Notes: a model not told the origin generated them from the letters alone. A DNA stretch of 64,000 nt from Spirochaetae bacterium HGW-Spirochaetae-3 (GCA_002839315.1 PGXV01000011.1:62001-126000); one strand, 5' to 3'. Counted from the stretch's first letter, positions 16,593-23,841 are shown. Translations and numbers: made by a program.

Positions 16593-17075
16593 GATAGATC
16601 GCTTTCATGGTAAACGAGGATAGTCGCGCGACAGAGCGCGGCTGTATCGGGTCGATTATCCTCTGGCGATCAGATCGGATGCATACCGATATCGTAGCCG
16701 CTTGACGAGACGGCGGTCAAGCCGTAGCAGGTCCGTATCGGTTCACTTCAAAGGATTTAGGCGTTTTTCGAGACGGAAGTGACGGCGTCAAAAAATAATT
16801 GCAGAAATAAGTAAAAAATATTGCGTTTTTCGACGAAATACCGACGTTTTGACGCTGCAGGCACTAAACATCATGAACGAGTTGCTGTATACTCTGTAAC
16901 GAGAGAGTCTATCTAGACATCGATGTAACGCCCTTTCCTGGGGATGGAGCGAAAGCGCCGTTCTCGGACAACGTAAAGATTTACGCCCGGTGGTCCTGAA
17001 CTCCCACAATCGCTTATCCTGGATAAGCGTACTATCAAGACTCGGAGGCATGGCCTCCGAGAAGAGGAAATTACC
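16593..17075. promoter_or_regulatory. AT-rich intergenic region and structured leader of the RRM gene
   Basis: A 483-base stretch without a credible gene. It holds an 11-base direct repeat (GCGTTTTTCGA at 16761 and 16823), an inverted repeat GCGTCAAAA (16785) / TTTTGACGC (16847), a shorter one GCTTGAC (16700) / GTCAAGC (16716), and a likely -10 TATACT at 16888-16893. From there a leader of about 170 bases runs to the RRM start and contains three potential hairpins: GGAGC-GAAA-GCGCC (16946-16959, GNRA loop), a 9-base perfect palindromic pair at 17011-17029, and a 9-base stem at 17041-17061. Confidence 0.6.
17041..17061 (+). promoter_or_regulatory. hairpin next to the RRM gene ribosome site
   Basis: CTCGGAGGC and GCCTCCGAG form a perfect 9-base stem with a 3-base loop, ending only 2 bases before the AGAGGAAA ribosome site at about 17063-17070. 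It has no T-run and is therefore not a terminator; a role in translation or mRNA stability is likely. Confidence 0.65.
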
Positions 17076-17348
17076 ATGGGCAAGAAAATCTACGTCGGAA
17101 ACCTTAGCTACAACACCTACGAGAACGCGCTCCGCGATCTCTTTGCCGCTTACGGCCAGGTCGACTCCGTCAAGATCATCACCGATCGTGACTCCGGCCA
17201 GTCCAAGGGCTTCTGCTTCGTCGAGATGGGTTCCGATGCCGAGGCTCAGGCCGCCATCGAAGGAATCAACGGCCGCGAGGTCGACGGTCGTCAGCTCAAG
17301 GTCAACGAAGCGATGGACAAGCCCCGCCGCGACAACAATCGCTACTAG
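17076..17348 (+). CDS. RNA-binding protein, single RRM domain
   Basis: Small protein of 90 residues that is almost entirely one RNA recognition motif. RNP2 is KIYVGNL near the N-terminus and RNP1 is KGFCFVEM near residue 47; both supply the aromatic residues that stack on RNA. A short basic tail follows (DKPRRDNNRY). Such proteins occur in cyanobacteria and spirochaetes and in cyanobacteria are often cold-induced. A long, structured leader precedes the gene and a strong intrinsic terminator follows, so it is a single-gene transcript. Confidence 0.95.
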   Translation: MGKKIYVGNLSYNTYENALRDLFAAYGQVDSVKIITDRDSGQSKGFCFVEMGSDAEAQAAIEGINGREVDGRQLKVNEAMDKPRRDNNRY

Positions 17349-17369
17349 GCGATTCGTCCAGTAGAGCAG

Positions 17370-17395
17370 ACCCGGCCGCGAGGCCGGGTTTTTTA
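17370..17395 (+). terminator. intrinsic terminator after the RRM gene
   Basis: ACCCGGCC, loop GCGA, GGCCGGGT, then six T residues. It ends one base before the stop codon of the convergent dihydrouridine synthase gene. Confidence 0.92.
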
Positions 17396-18373
17396 TTACC
17401 CAGCGGTAGTTTCGACGTTAGTACCGGCCACCCATCTCTCCTCGGAGAATACCGCGCGTACCGCCTTCTCGTACGCCTCGAAGCTGAAAGCCTTGCGAAT
17501 TTCCTTCTGCCCATAGCCGTCGCTTGAAAACGAGCTACCGAGATACGACCAAATTTCCTTCATCTTGTCGAGCGCGTGCTTCTGCCCGGCGAGCGTCTCT
17601 CGATATCCGAAGTACAGGTCCTCGTGAAAGGCCTCGAGCGCGACTTTCGGATCATCGGGAAGACTGGCGCCCTTGATCCTTCCGGGAAGGAACGGGTCGG
17701 AGATGGCGCCCCGCCCTATCATCCATTCGTTCACCTTCGGGAATCTCGCCGCGAGCGACCGCCATGTCGAAACATCCCGAATATCGCCATTGTAGCCGAC
17801 CTCGCGCCCCGAAAGGCTCGCTGCCCCGGCGAATGCGTCCAAATCTATGGAACCATCGTACAGCTGCGAGGCGATCCTCGGATGGATGATGATTCGCTTC
17901 AAGGGGAACGCTTCGAGAACGGGCATGATCGCCATGATTTCCCGGGCGTCCACGAGCCCGAGGCGCAACTTGATCGATACGGGCAGCGGAGAGAGGGCGC
18001 ACGCCTCGGCGAGGAAACGCTCTATCGACTCGGGATACGGCAGGAGCCCCGAGCCCCGTCGCTTCCCGGTGACCATGGGATAAGGACAGCCGAGGTTCCA
18101 GTTCACCTCGGCGTAGCCAAGTTCCGCGAGCGCCGAGGCAGTCTGAGCGAAGGCGACAGCATCGTTACTCAGGATCTGCGGTACGAGGGGAAGACGGGTA
18201 TTATATTCCGGGAAAAGATCCTTGAAATGCGCGTTCCTGGATCGAGGAGCCGGTATCGAAAGAATGAAAGGAGCCATCGCGTAGTCGAAACCTCGGAAAT
18301 GCCTTACGAACGCGTTCCGGAAGACTCGGTTCGTCACGCCGTGGAGCGGCGCCATTGAAATAGTAATGGACAT
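17396..18373 (-). CDS. dus: tRNA-dihydrouridine synthase family protein
   Basis: FMN-dependent TIM-barrel enzyme of 325 residues that reduces uridines in the tRNA D-loop. It starts with the family pattern MAPLHGVTNRVFR and contains the catalytic-cysteine segment NWNLGCPYPMVTGKRRGSGLL near residue 95 (Cys donating the proton), then the IKLRLG and YNGDI FMN-binding strands. It is encoded next to tRNA-Glu and tRNA-Gln, on the same strand but after a terminator. Which D-loop position it modifies cannot be told by eye. Confidence 0.9.
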   Translation of the reverse strand: MSITISMAPLHGVTNRVFRNAFVRHFRGFDYAMAPFILSIPAPRSRNAHFKDLFPEYNTRLPLVPQILSNDAVAFAQTASALAELGYAEVNWNLGCPYPMVTGKRRGSGLLPYPESIERFLAEACALSPLPVSIKLRLGLVDAREIMAIMPVLEAFPLKRIIIHPRIASQLYDGSIDLDAFAGAASLSGREVGYNGDIRDVSTWRSLAARFPKVNEWMIGRGAISDPFLPGRIKGASLPDDPKVALEAFHEDLYFGYRETLAGQKHALDKMKEIWSYLGSSFSSDGYGQKEIRKAFSFEAYEKAVRAVFSEERWVAGTNVETTAG

Positions 18374-18432
18374 GGCGAGACCTCGCTTCTACACGATGAT
18401 ATCGCTACAGGCCGGTTATGGGGAGCCCTTAA

Positions 18433-18496
18433 GGGAGTCGCCCTTCCTTGTGCGCTCTTCCTCGCTCCGCTCGGCGCTCGAACCCGTTCGACTCCC
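18433..18496. repeat. inverted-repeat element near the tRNA genes
   Basis: GGGAGTCG at 18433-18440 pairs with CGACTCCC at 18489-18496. The inside holds GCGCTC twice and, on the plus strand, GAACCCGTTCGACTCCCC, which looks like the T-arm 3' half of a tRNA and resembles the T-arm of the neighbouring tRNA-Glu. It is not a tRNA: no acceptor or anticodon arm can be built. Confidence 0.4.
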
Positions 18497-18508
18497 CTGG
18501 CGGCTTAT

Positions 18509-18540
18509 AAAAAAAACCGACCCGGCGATGCCGGATCGGT
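18509..18540 (-). terminator. intrinsic terminator of the tRNA transcript
   Basis: Reading the minus strand: an 11-base stem (one G-T pair) with a 3-base loop, followed by eight T residues. It lies 6 bases downstream of tRNA-Glu. Confidence 0.92.
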
Positions 18541-18545
18541 TTCTT

Positions 18546-18617
18546 TAGCCCCTAGGGGAGTCGAACCCCTCTTTAAAGATTGAGAATCTTTTGTCCTAAC
18601 CGATAGACGAAGGGGCC
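18546..18617 (-). tRNA. tRNA-Glu (CTC)
   Basis: A 72-base cloverleaf on the minus strand: acceptor GGCCCCT/AGGGGCT (G-T at pair 1), D-arm GTCT/GGAC, anticodon stem AAAGA/TCTTT with loop TTCTCAA giving anticodon CTC, and T-arm AGGGG-TTCGACT-CCCCT. The 3' CCA is not encoded. Confidence 0.95.
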
Positions 18618-18660
18618 GTATCGGTAACTTATCTTTGGGAATGAACCCGAAGAAAGATCG

Positions 18661-18731
18661 TTCCCCAGGGAGGATTCGAACCCCCACAAGCAGATCCAGA
18701 GTCTGCTGTGCTACCATTACACAACCGGGGA
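18661..18731 (-). tRNA. tRNA-Gln (CTG)
   Basis: A 71-base cloverleaf on the minus strand: acceptor TCCCCGG/CTGGGGA, D-arm GTGT/GCAC, anticodon stem GCAGA/TCTGC with loop CTCTGGA giving anticodon CTG, and T-arm GGGGG-TTCGAAT-CCTCC. No encoded CCA. It lies upstream of tRNA-Glu on the same strand and 20 bases after the ankyrin gene. Confidence 0.95.
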
Positions 18732-18751
18732 ATGCGCTCAAGGGGATGGGT

Positions 18752-19651
18752 TTAAGCTCCGGCGGAGAGAGCGGCGTCGATACGCGGGTCGTGGAAAAGC
18801 TTCGCGTACTTACGGGCGGTAAGCCCCAGTTTGTCCGCGATATCAGGATCGGCGCCGCCTGACAGTAGCGCTTCGACGATATCCGCGTCGCTCCGACCTA
18901 CCGCCAGCACGATCGCCGTCTGTCCGTCCTTGCTCTGGAGGTCGGTATTGGCGCCTTTATCCAGGAGATAACGGAGTAATCGCCCGTCACCCTGCTGAGC
19001 CGCGTCCATAAGCGGCGAATAGCCGCGGTCGTCGCTCTGGACGTCGATGTCGGCGCCGTGTTCGAGTAGTAGCTCGACGATGCTGAGGTGCTTATGCCTA
19101 GCGGCGAGGCATAGCATCGGAACGCCGGTCTTTTCCCTGATATCGGGCGGGAAACCGGATTCGATGAACAGCTCGGCGGCCTTGGTATCGCCGTCGCGGA
19201 CGCATTGAGCGAACGACTCGGCGTGCCACGAGATGCCGAGTTCGAGGAGCGCGGACTTCGCCTGGCGTCGTTTTTCCTTGACTTCCCATTCCTCGCCTTC
19301 ACCGAGATAATACTCGGCCACAGCGTTCAAGTCGGGAAAAACCCTGAGATCGTCTATCCATCCCAGGGGCTCGATGCCCGGGTCGAGCAGGTACAACGCC
19401 AAGGGCATCGACCTGCCGCGGGCCAATCCGACGATGTAGGCGAACCACGCGGACTCGGAATCCTGCCTGTCCAGTATACAGAGCGCATGAGAAGCACCGC
19501 CGAGAATAGTATCGAACCGGGAGTGCGTCTCGATTCGCCATCGGTCATTGAATTTCAGGCCGATGCTTTCATAGCCTTCGGCCTCGAGACGCAACATCGC
19601 GCTTCGAGCCGGAGAGACGTTCCTGGGTGAAACCATTACAGCGATCTTCAA
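18752..19651 (-). CDS. ankyrin-repeat protein with TIR-like N-terminal domain
   Basis: Protein of 299 residues. The C-terminal half (about 150-299) holds four ankyrin repeats with GADIDVQSDDRGYSPLMDAAQQGD and GANTDLQSKDGQTAIVLAVGRSD as the clearest. The N-terminal ~115 residues have an alpha/beta pattern with a segment ASHALCILDRQDSESAWF, which resembles the S-x-W region of TIR domains but lacks the catalytic Glu expected four residues after the Trp. A signalling or scaffold role is more likely than NAD cleavage. The start is a TTG with a good AGAGG ribosome site 6 bases upstream. No signal peptide. Identity of the N-terminal domain is uncertain. Confidence 0.82.
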   Translation of the reverse strand: MKIAVMVSPRNVSPARSAMLRLEAEGYESIGLKFNDRWRIETHSRFDTILGGASHALCILDRQDSESAWFAYIVGLARGRSMPLALYLLDPGIEPLGWIDDLRVFPDLNAVAEYYLGEGEEWEVKEKRRQAKSALLELGISWHAESFAQCVRDGDTKAAELFIESGFPPDIREKTGVPMLCLAARHKHLSIVELLLEHGADIDVQSDDRGYSPLMDAAQQGDGRLLRYLLDKGANTDLQSKDGQTAIVLAVGRSDADIVEALLSGGADPDIADKLGLTARKYAKLFHDPRIDAALSAGA

Positions 19652-19737
19652 GGTTTTCCTCTATTCGAAGGATCGGCATTTTTGCGAGCAGTAGTTAAAT
19701 CTAGCGTGTTTTGCTTACTATGATAACTATAACCTCA

Positions 19738-19766
19738 TTGACGTTATTAGAGTAATTGGATATAGT
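19738..19766 (+). promoter_or_regulatory. promoter of the small transcript before azlC
   Basis: TTGACG at 19738-19743 and TATAGT at 19761-19766 with a 17-base spacer; predicted start near 19773. Confidence 0.7.
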
Positions 19767-19772
19767 GCGAGT

Positions 19773-19887
19773 AAGTCAGACAAACATGATCACCTTCAAC
19801 GCTTTTCACGCATTTTTGCATCAGGTGATCAGTTAGTATATAGAGCTTCCGGGATTTTCTCCTCCTTGCCCGGAAGTTCTTTTTTTG
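19773..19887 (+). ncRNA. candidate small RNA or leader with 16-codon ORF and terminator
   Basis: A self-contained unit of about 115 bases lies between a good promoter and an intrinsic terminator. It contains a perfect 9-base inverted repeat TGATCACCT (19787-19795) / AGGTGATCA (19823-19831) and, over the same bases, a short ORF at 19786-19836 encoding MITFNAFHAFLHQVIS. The terminator follows 10 bases after the ORF stop. This is either a ribosome-dependent attenuator for azlCD or an independent small RNA/small protein gene; a separate promoter for azlC further down favours the second. Confidence 0.5.
19846..19887 (+). terminator. intrinsic terminator before azlC
   Basis: CTTCCGGG and CCCGGAAG form an 8-base stem with a 15-base loop, followed by TTCTTTTTTT. 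No complete plus-strand gene lies upstream, so it must end the small transcript starting near 19773. Confidence 0.8.
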
Positions 19888-19903
19888 GATAAAATCCTCG
19901 ACC

Positions 19904-19932
19904 TTGTCCGTCCTCCCCGCCCTCGATATAGT
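19904..19932 (+). promoter_or_regulatory. promoter directly at azlC
   Basis: TTGTCC at 19904-19909, 17 bases, TATAGT at 19927-19932; the azlC GTG follows 6 bases later without a ribosome site. Confidence 0.5.
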
Positions 19933-19938
19933 ATCTTC

Positions 19939-20685
19939 GTGAAAGATCAATCCAGTCCGAACACCAAGCGCTCCGTTCTCGGCGCCGCTTTCAAGGCGGG
20001 CATCCCCGTATTGCTCGGTTACTCGAGCATAGGATTCGCGTTCGGACTCGTGCTGGTCGGATCCGGCTTGCCCTGGTGGCTGTCGCCGCTGATGGCCGTA
20101 ATCGTATACGCCGGAGCGGCCCAGTTCATGGGAGCCGGCCTGCTCGCCGCGGGATCGGGCGTCATCGAAATAGCCATACTCACCCTGCTGATGAATGCGC
20201 GCCATGCCGTATACGGTCTTTCCGTGCTGGATAAGTACGCGGCGGCGGGACGCCGGAAGCCGTACCTCGTATTCGGCCTGACCGACGAGACCTATGGCCT
20301 GATAACGACGATGGAACCGCCGCCCGGCGTCGATATGACCGATTTCTACGTCGCGCTCACCGCGATGAATCAGTGCTGGTGGGTACTCGGCTGTACCGCG
20401 GGAGCGCTGTTCGGCAAGGCACTGCCCTTCGATACGACCGGCCTCGATTTCGCGATGACGGCGCTGTTCGTCGTGCTGCTCGTCGAGCAGACCAAGGCGA
20501 TACGTCGGCCGGAGCCATACCTAGCGGCGATTACGGCGTCGGCGCTGGCGTACGCGATCGTGGGTTCGGGCAATTTCATCCTCGTGGCCACGGCCCTGAC
20601 CTGCGGCTTCCTACTGATCGTCCGCGACCGCCTGGAGCGCGGAGGCCCCCCTTCCGGTACGGCGGGTCAGGAGGCTCTCCCATGA
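19939..20685 (+). CDS. azlC: AzlC family branched-chain amino acid exporter subunit
   Basis: Large membrane subunit (248 residues) of a two-part exporter of branched-chain amino acids and analogues. It has the conserved GIPVLLGYSSIGFAFGLVLV start and MNARHAVYGLS motif of the family. I chose the GTG at 19939; the open frame extends to a TTG inside the terminator T-run, which is unlikely. No ribosome site precedes the GTG, and a TATAGT ends 6 bases upstream, so the mRNA may be leaderless. The stop overlaps azlD by four bases. Confidence 0.88.
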   Translation: MKDQSSPNTKRSVLGAAFKAGIPVLLGYSSIGFAFGLVLVGSGLPWWLSPLMAVIVYAGAAQFMGAGLLAAGSGVIEIAILTLLMNARHAVYGLSVLDKYAAAGRRKPYLVFGLTDETYGLITTMEPPPGVDMTDFYVALTAMNQCWWVLGCTAGALFGKALPFDTTGLDFAMTALFVVLLVEQTKAIRRPEPYLAAITASALAYAIVGSGNFILVATALTCGFLLIVRDRLERGGPPSGTAGQEALP

Positions 20686-20999
20686 CGCGCTTGTTCCTTA
20701 CCGTCGCCGCGATGGCCCTGGTGACTATCCTGACGAGGGCCGCGCCTTTCATCTTCTTCTCCAAGCGCAAGCCGCCCGCCGCGCTCGACTATCTCCAGGC
20801 TTACCTGCCCCCGGCGCTTATGACGATCCTCGTACTGTCCGCCTTCAAGGACACGCGTTGGGTTGACTCTCCCCACGGGATTCCGGCCCTGGCCGGGGCC
20901 GTCGTTACGGCGGCGCTGCACCTGTGGCGGCGCAACGTACTGCTTTCGATCGCCTGCGGTACGGCAGTCTATATGGTACTGTCGCGTATCATCGCCTAG
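20682..20999 (+). CDS. azlD: AzlD family branched-chain amino acid exporter subunit
   Basis: Small membrane subunit of 105 residues with four hydrophobic segments and the family patterns VTILTRAAPFIFF and YLPPALMTILVL. The ATG overlaps the azlC stop (ATGA), so the two subunits are made together. Confidence 0.9.
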   Translation: MTRLFLTVAAMALVTILTRAAPFIFFSKRKPPAALDYLQAYLPPALMTILVLSAFKDTRWVDSPHGIPALAGAVVTAALHLWRRNVLLSIACGTAVYMVLSRIIA

Positions 21000-21025
21000 A
21001 GTCGGATAATTCTACGCGCAGATAC

Positions 21026-21055
21026 TTGACGAACGTCCAAGAAATATCGGATAGT
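21026..21055 (+). promoter_or_regulatory. promoter of metNIQ
   Basis: TTGACG at 21026-21031, 18 bases, GATAGT at 21050-21055. Predicted start near 21062, just at the ribosome site of the upstream ORF. Confidence 0.6.
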
Positions 21056-21073
21056 CCGTCCAGAGGACACATC

Positions 21074-21121
21074 ATGAAAGACTCTGAGAACCCCCTATGT
21101 TTCATGCGGAGCGGCCGCTAA
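21074..21121 (+). CDS. upstream ORF (15 residues) overlapping the metN start
   Basis: ATG with a strong AGAGGA ribosome site 7 bases upstream encodes MKDSENPLCFMRSGR. It overlaps the metN start (21097) in another frame, and metN itself has only a weak site, so metN translation is probably coupled to this ORF. The final codons and the following bases form a stem GAGCGGCC-GCTAAA-GGCCGCTC (21110-21131) covering the uORF stop. Adjacent Cys, Phe and Met codons make it a plausible sensor of sulfur amino acid supply. This is inferred. Confidence 0.5.
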   Translation: MKDSENPLCFMRSGR

Positions 21122-22194
21122 AGGCCGCTCTCCCGACTTCACACCCTTCAATCGACGACAAGACAATACAAGCCGCCTCGTTACCCGGATCGAAGCTCGA
21201 GCTCCGTTCGCTGACCAAGTCGTTCGGCGGCAAGGCGGTCGTACGAGACGCGAGCATCTCGGTGCGGCCCGGCGCCGTATACGGCGTGATAGGCCGCTCC
21301 GGCGCCGGCAAGTCGACGCTACTCCGCATGGCGGCGCTGCTCGAAACGCCTGATACCGGCATCGCGCTATATGGCGGGTCGCCCGTATCCGGCCTCGCCG
21401 GTCGAGCGCTCCTGCTCGCCCGCAGGCGCGCGGGCGTCGTCTTCCAGTCGTTCAACCTGTTCGGCTCGAGAACCGCGGCGGGCAACGTCGCGTTCCCGCT
21501 GGAGGCCGCTGGCGCGCCGAAAGCCGCGGCGCGCGAGCGAGTCGCGATGCTGCTCGACCTCGTAGGCCTCGCCGACAAGGCAGATAAACCCGTCGGGCGC
21601 TTCTCGGGCGGCGAGAAGCAACGAGTCGCGATAGCGAGGGCCCTGGCCAACGAACCGGAGATCCTGTTCTGCGACGAGGCGACGAGCGCCCTCGACCCGG
21701 AGACGACGCGGTCGGTACTCGATCTCCTCCTGTCGATACGGGACCGACTCGGCCTGACCGTGCTGATGGTCACCCATCAGATGGAGGTCGTCAGGCGCGT
21801 CTGCGACGAGGTAGCCGTGATGGACGCGGGCCGGATAGTCGAGACGGGCACGGTGGAAAGCCTCTTCGCGTCGCCGCGGACCAAGGCCGCCAAGCGCCTG
21901 GTCGCCGATCTCCTGCCCCTCGAGGCGGAAGAACTGGAAGACGACCCCGTATGCAGGCTCAGGTTCGCGGGAAAGTCGGCGTCGCAGCCGGTACTGTCAA
22001 GGCTTTCACGCGAGTTCCCCGTCGAGGTCAACATACTGCGAGGCACCATACACGAGGCCGGGGGCTCCCGCTTCGGAGAGCTCGTGGTCACGTTCCAGGG
22101 CGAGGACGCGGCGATAGCCGCCGCGAAGGACTGGCTTAAGTCGCAAGGCGTAGCCGCCGAATCGGCGGTAACCGGGGAGGCCTACCATGCTTGA
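21097..22194 (+). CDS. metN: methionine ABC transporter ATP-binding protein
   Basis: ATPase of the methionine importer, 365 residues. Walker A GRSGAGKS, signature FSGGEKQR and Walker B ILFCDEATSALD are intact. The C-terminal ~80 residues form the NIL domain (VEVNILRGTIHEAGGSRFGELVVTFQG), which in MetN binds methionine and inhibits transport. The N-terminus is ~20 residues longer than usual; the only available start is the ATG within the uORF. Overlaps metI by 8 bases. Confidence 0.92.
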   Translation: MFHAERPLKAALPTSHPSIDDKTIQAASLPGSKLELRSLTKSFGGKAVVRDASISVRPGAVYGVIGRSGAGKSTLLRMAALLETPDTGIALYGGSPVSGLAGRALLLARRRAGVVFQSFNLFGSRTAAGNVAFPLEAAGAPKAAARERVAMLLDLVGLADKADKPVGRFSGGEKQRVAIARALANEPEILFCDEATSALDPETTRSVLDLLLSIRDRLGLTVLMVTHQMEVVRRVCDEVAVMDAGRIVETGTVESLFASPRTKAAKRLVADLLPLEAEELEDDPVCRLRFAGKSASQPVLSRLSREFPVEVNILRGTIHEAGGSRFGELVVTFQGEDAAIAAAKDWLKSQGVAAESAVTGEAYHA

Positions 22195-22840
22195 CCTACT
22201 CGACCTGCTCGCCCGACCGACGATAGAGACTATAGCGATGGTCGCAGCCTCGACGCTCGCGGCCGTCCTCTTGGGGGCTCCCGTCGGTCTGCTCCTGTAC
22301 CTGATAGCGCCGGGCGGCCTGTCGGAGCGGCCGACGCTTCGCCGCGTGCTGGACAGGGCCGTAAACGCGCTCCGCTCGTTCCCGTTCATCATACTCATGA
22401 TCATGCTGTTCCCTCTGTCCAGGCTCGTCGTCGGGACGAGCATAGGCACCGCGGCGGCCGTCGTTCCGTTGGCGATAGCGGCGGCCCCCTTCGTCGCCCG
22501 CGTCGTAGAATCGGCGCTTTCGGAGATAGACCGGGGCGTCGTGGACGCGGCGGTTTCCTCAGGAGCGAGCAAGGCGCGCATCGCGTTCGCGATCCTGCTG
22601 CCCGAGGCCATGCCGTCGCTCGTATCCGGCCTCTCGCTCACCGTGATCAACCTGATCGGCTACTCGGCCATGGCCGGGGCCATCGGCGGCGGCGGCCTCG
22701 GAGACCTCGCGGTCCGGTTCGGCTATCACCGCTTCCGTATCGACGTGATGGTCGCCGCGGTACTCGTCATACTCGTCCTCGTCGAGGGAACGCAAGCCGC
22801 GGGTAACGCGGTCGTCCGCAGGATCAAGTCCATGCGATAG
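22187..22840 (+). CDS. metI: methionine ABC transporter permease
   Basis: Membrane component of 217 residues, the normal length for MetI, with five hydrophobic segments and the coupling loop AAVSSGASKARIAFAILLPEAMPSLVSG followed by GYSAMAGAIGGGGLGDLA. Starts inside the end of metN. Confidence 0.92.
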   Translation: MLDLLDLLARPTIETIAMVAASTLAAVLLGAPVGLLLYLIAPGGLSERPTLRRVLDRAVNALRSFPFIILMIMLFPLSRLVVGTSIGTAAAVVPLAIAAAPFVARVVESALSEIDRGVVDAAVSSGASKARIAFAILLPEAMPSLVSGLSLTVINLIGYSAMAGAIGGGGLGDLAVRFGYHRFRIDVMVAAVLVILVLVEGTQAAGNAVVRRIKSMR

Positions 22841-22955
22841 CCGGCGGATAACGGACCGGCCAGGCGCCGGTACCCTCTTCCGTCGGCTCCCACATTCTCC
22901 ACAGTCCCTTTTCGGCGCTCGTAGAGCGACCGCGACTCATCGTAAGGAGGTTCCC

Positions 22956-23744
22956 ATGAACCGTAAGGCCCTAGCTCTATCAGTACTGTCGCTCGCCGCG
23001 ACGCTTTCCTTCGCTCAGGCACCGCAGCGGGTACTCAAGGTCGGGGCGACGCCCGTTCCCCACGCCGAATTGCTCCGGCTTATAGAACCGGATCTCGCCG
23101 CCCAAGGCATCAGGCTCGAGCTGGTGGAATTCACCGACTACGTGACGCCGAACATAGCGCTCGCCGAAGGCCAGCTCGACGCGAATTTCTTTCAGCACGT
23201 CCCCTACCTGGAGTCGTTCTCGGCTGAGCGGAGGCTGGCGCTCGAGGTAGCCGGCATCATCCACGTCGAGCCGTTGGGCGTATACTCCAAGAAGTACCGG
23301 TCGCTCGCGGAATTGCCGAAGGGCGCGACGATAGCGATCCCGAACGACCCGACAAACGAGGGCCGAGCATTACTGCTCCTCGCGGCCGAGGGCCTCATAA
23401 CCCTCAAGCCGGAAGCCGGGCTCAAGGCCACGCTGCGAGATATCGCCGATAATCCGAGGAAGTTCAAGTTCCGCGAGCTCGAGGCGGCGCAGTTGCCGCG
23501 AACCCTGTCCGACGTCGCCGCTTCGGTTATCAACGGCAACTACGCGATTCCCGCCGGGCTCAACCCCGTCAAGGACGCCATAGCCCTCGAAGGCGCCGAG
23601 TCTCCGTACGCCAACGTGGTCGCCGTACGGAGGGGCGAGGCTTCCGACCCGCGCATCGTCGCCCTCGTCGCCGCGCTCCGTTCCCCGAAGGTCAAGGAAT
23701 ATATACTGGCTACCTACGGCGGAGGCGTGGTTCCCGCGTTCTAA
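22956..23744 (+). CDS. metQ: methionine-binding protein, NlpA/MetQ family
   Basis: Periplasmic binding protein of 262 residues for the MetNI importer. Family landmarks include VGATPVPHAELL, FTDYVTPNIAL, DANFFQHVPYL and IPNDPTNEGRALLLL. Unlike most homologues it has no lipobox cysteine: the signal peptide ends in a signal peptidase I site (SFAQA), so it should be a soluble periplasmic protein. It has its own strong AAGGAGG site and is separated from metI by 115 bases. Confidence 0.93.
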   Translation: MNRKALALSVLSLAATLSFAQAPQRVLKVGATPVPHAELLRLIEPDLAAQGIRLELVEFTDYVTPNIALAEGQLDANFFQHVPYLESFSAERRLALEVAGIIHVEPLGVYSKKYRSLAELPKGATIAIPNDPTNEGRALLLLAAEGLITLKPEAGLKATLRDIADNPRKFKFRELEAAQLPRTLSDVAASVINGNYAIPAGLNPVKDAIALEGAESPYANVVAVRRGEASDPRIVALVAALRSPKVKEYILATYGGGVVPAF

Positions 23745-23761
23745 CGATAGACCCGTATCCA

Positions 23762-23790
23762 AGGCGCCCCTGACGGGGGCGCCTCTTCTT
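23762..23790 (+). terminator. intrinsic terminator after metQ
   Basis: AGGCGCCCC and GGGGCGCCT form a 9-base stem with a 5-base loop, followed by the short T-rich tail CTTCTT. The tail overlaps the -35 of the next promoter. Confidence 0.75.
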
Positions 23791-23831
23791 GACTAATACC
23801 GATTCCTTTAGTAGACTATTTTGGTCTATTA
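23789..23831 (+). promoter_or_regulatory. promoter and palindromic operator of the Rrf2 gene
   Basis: TTGACT at 23789-23794 and TAGACT at 23812-23817 with 17 bases between. The -10 lies inside an inverted repeat TAGTAGAC-N7-GTCTATTA (23809-23831, 7 of 8 pairs). The size and place fit an autoregulatory Rrf2-family operator. Confidence 0.7.
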
Positions 23832-23841
23832 AGGATGGTAT

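Noticed and set aside
16788-17051. 87-residue minus-strand ORF in the RRM upstream region
   Set aside because: Low-complexity, atypical codon use, no ribosome site, and it crosses a promoter and leader hairpins.
19773-19887. 4.5S signal recognition particle RNA or 6S RNA
   Set aside because: Size is close to SRP RNA but the conserved GGAAGG/AGCAGCC apical loop is absent.
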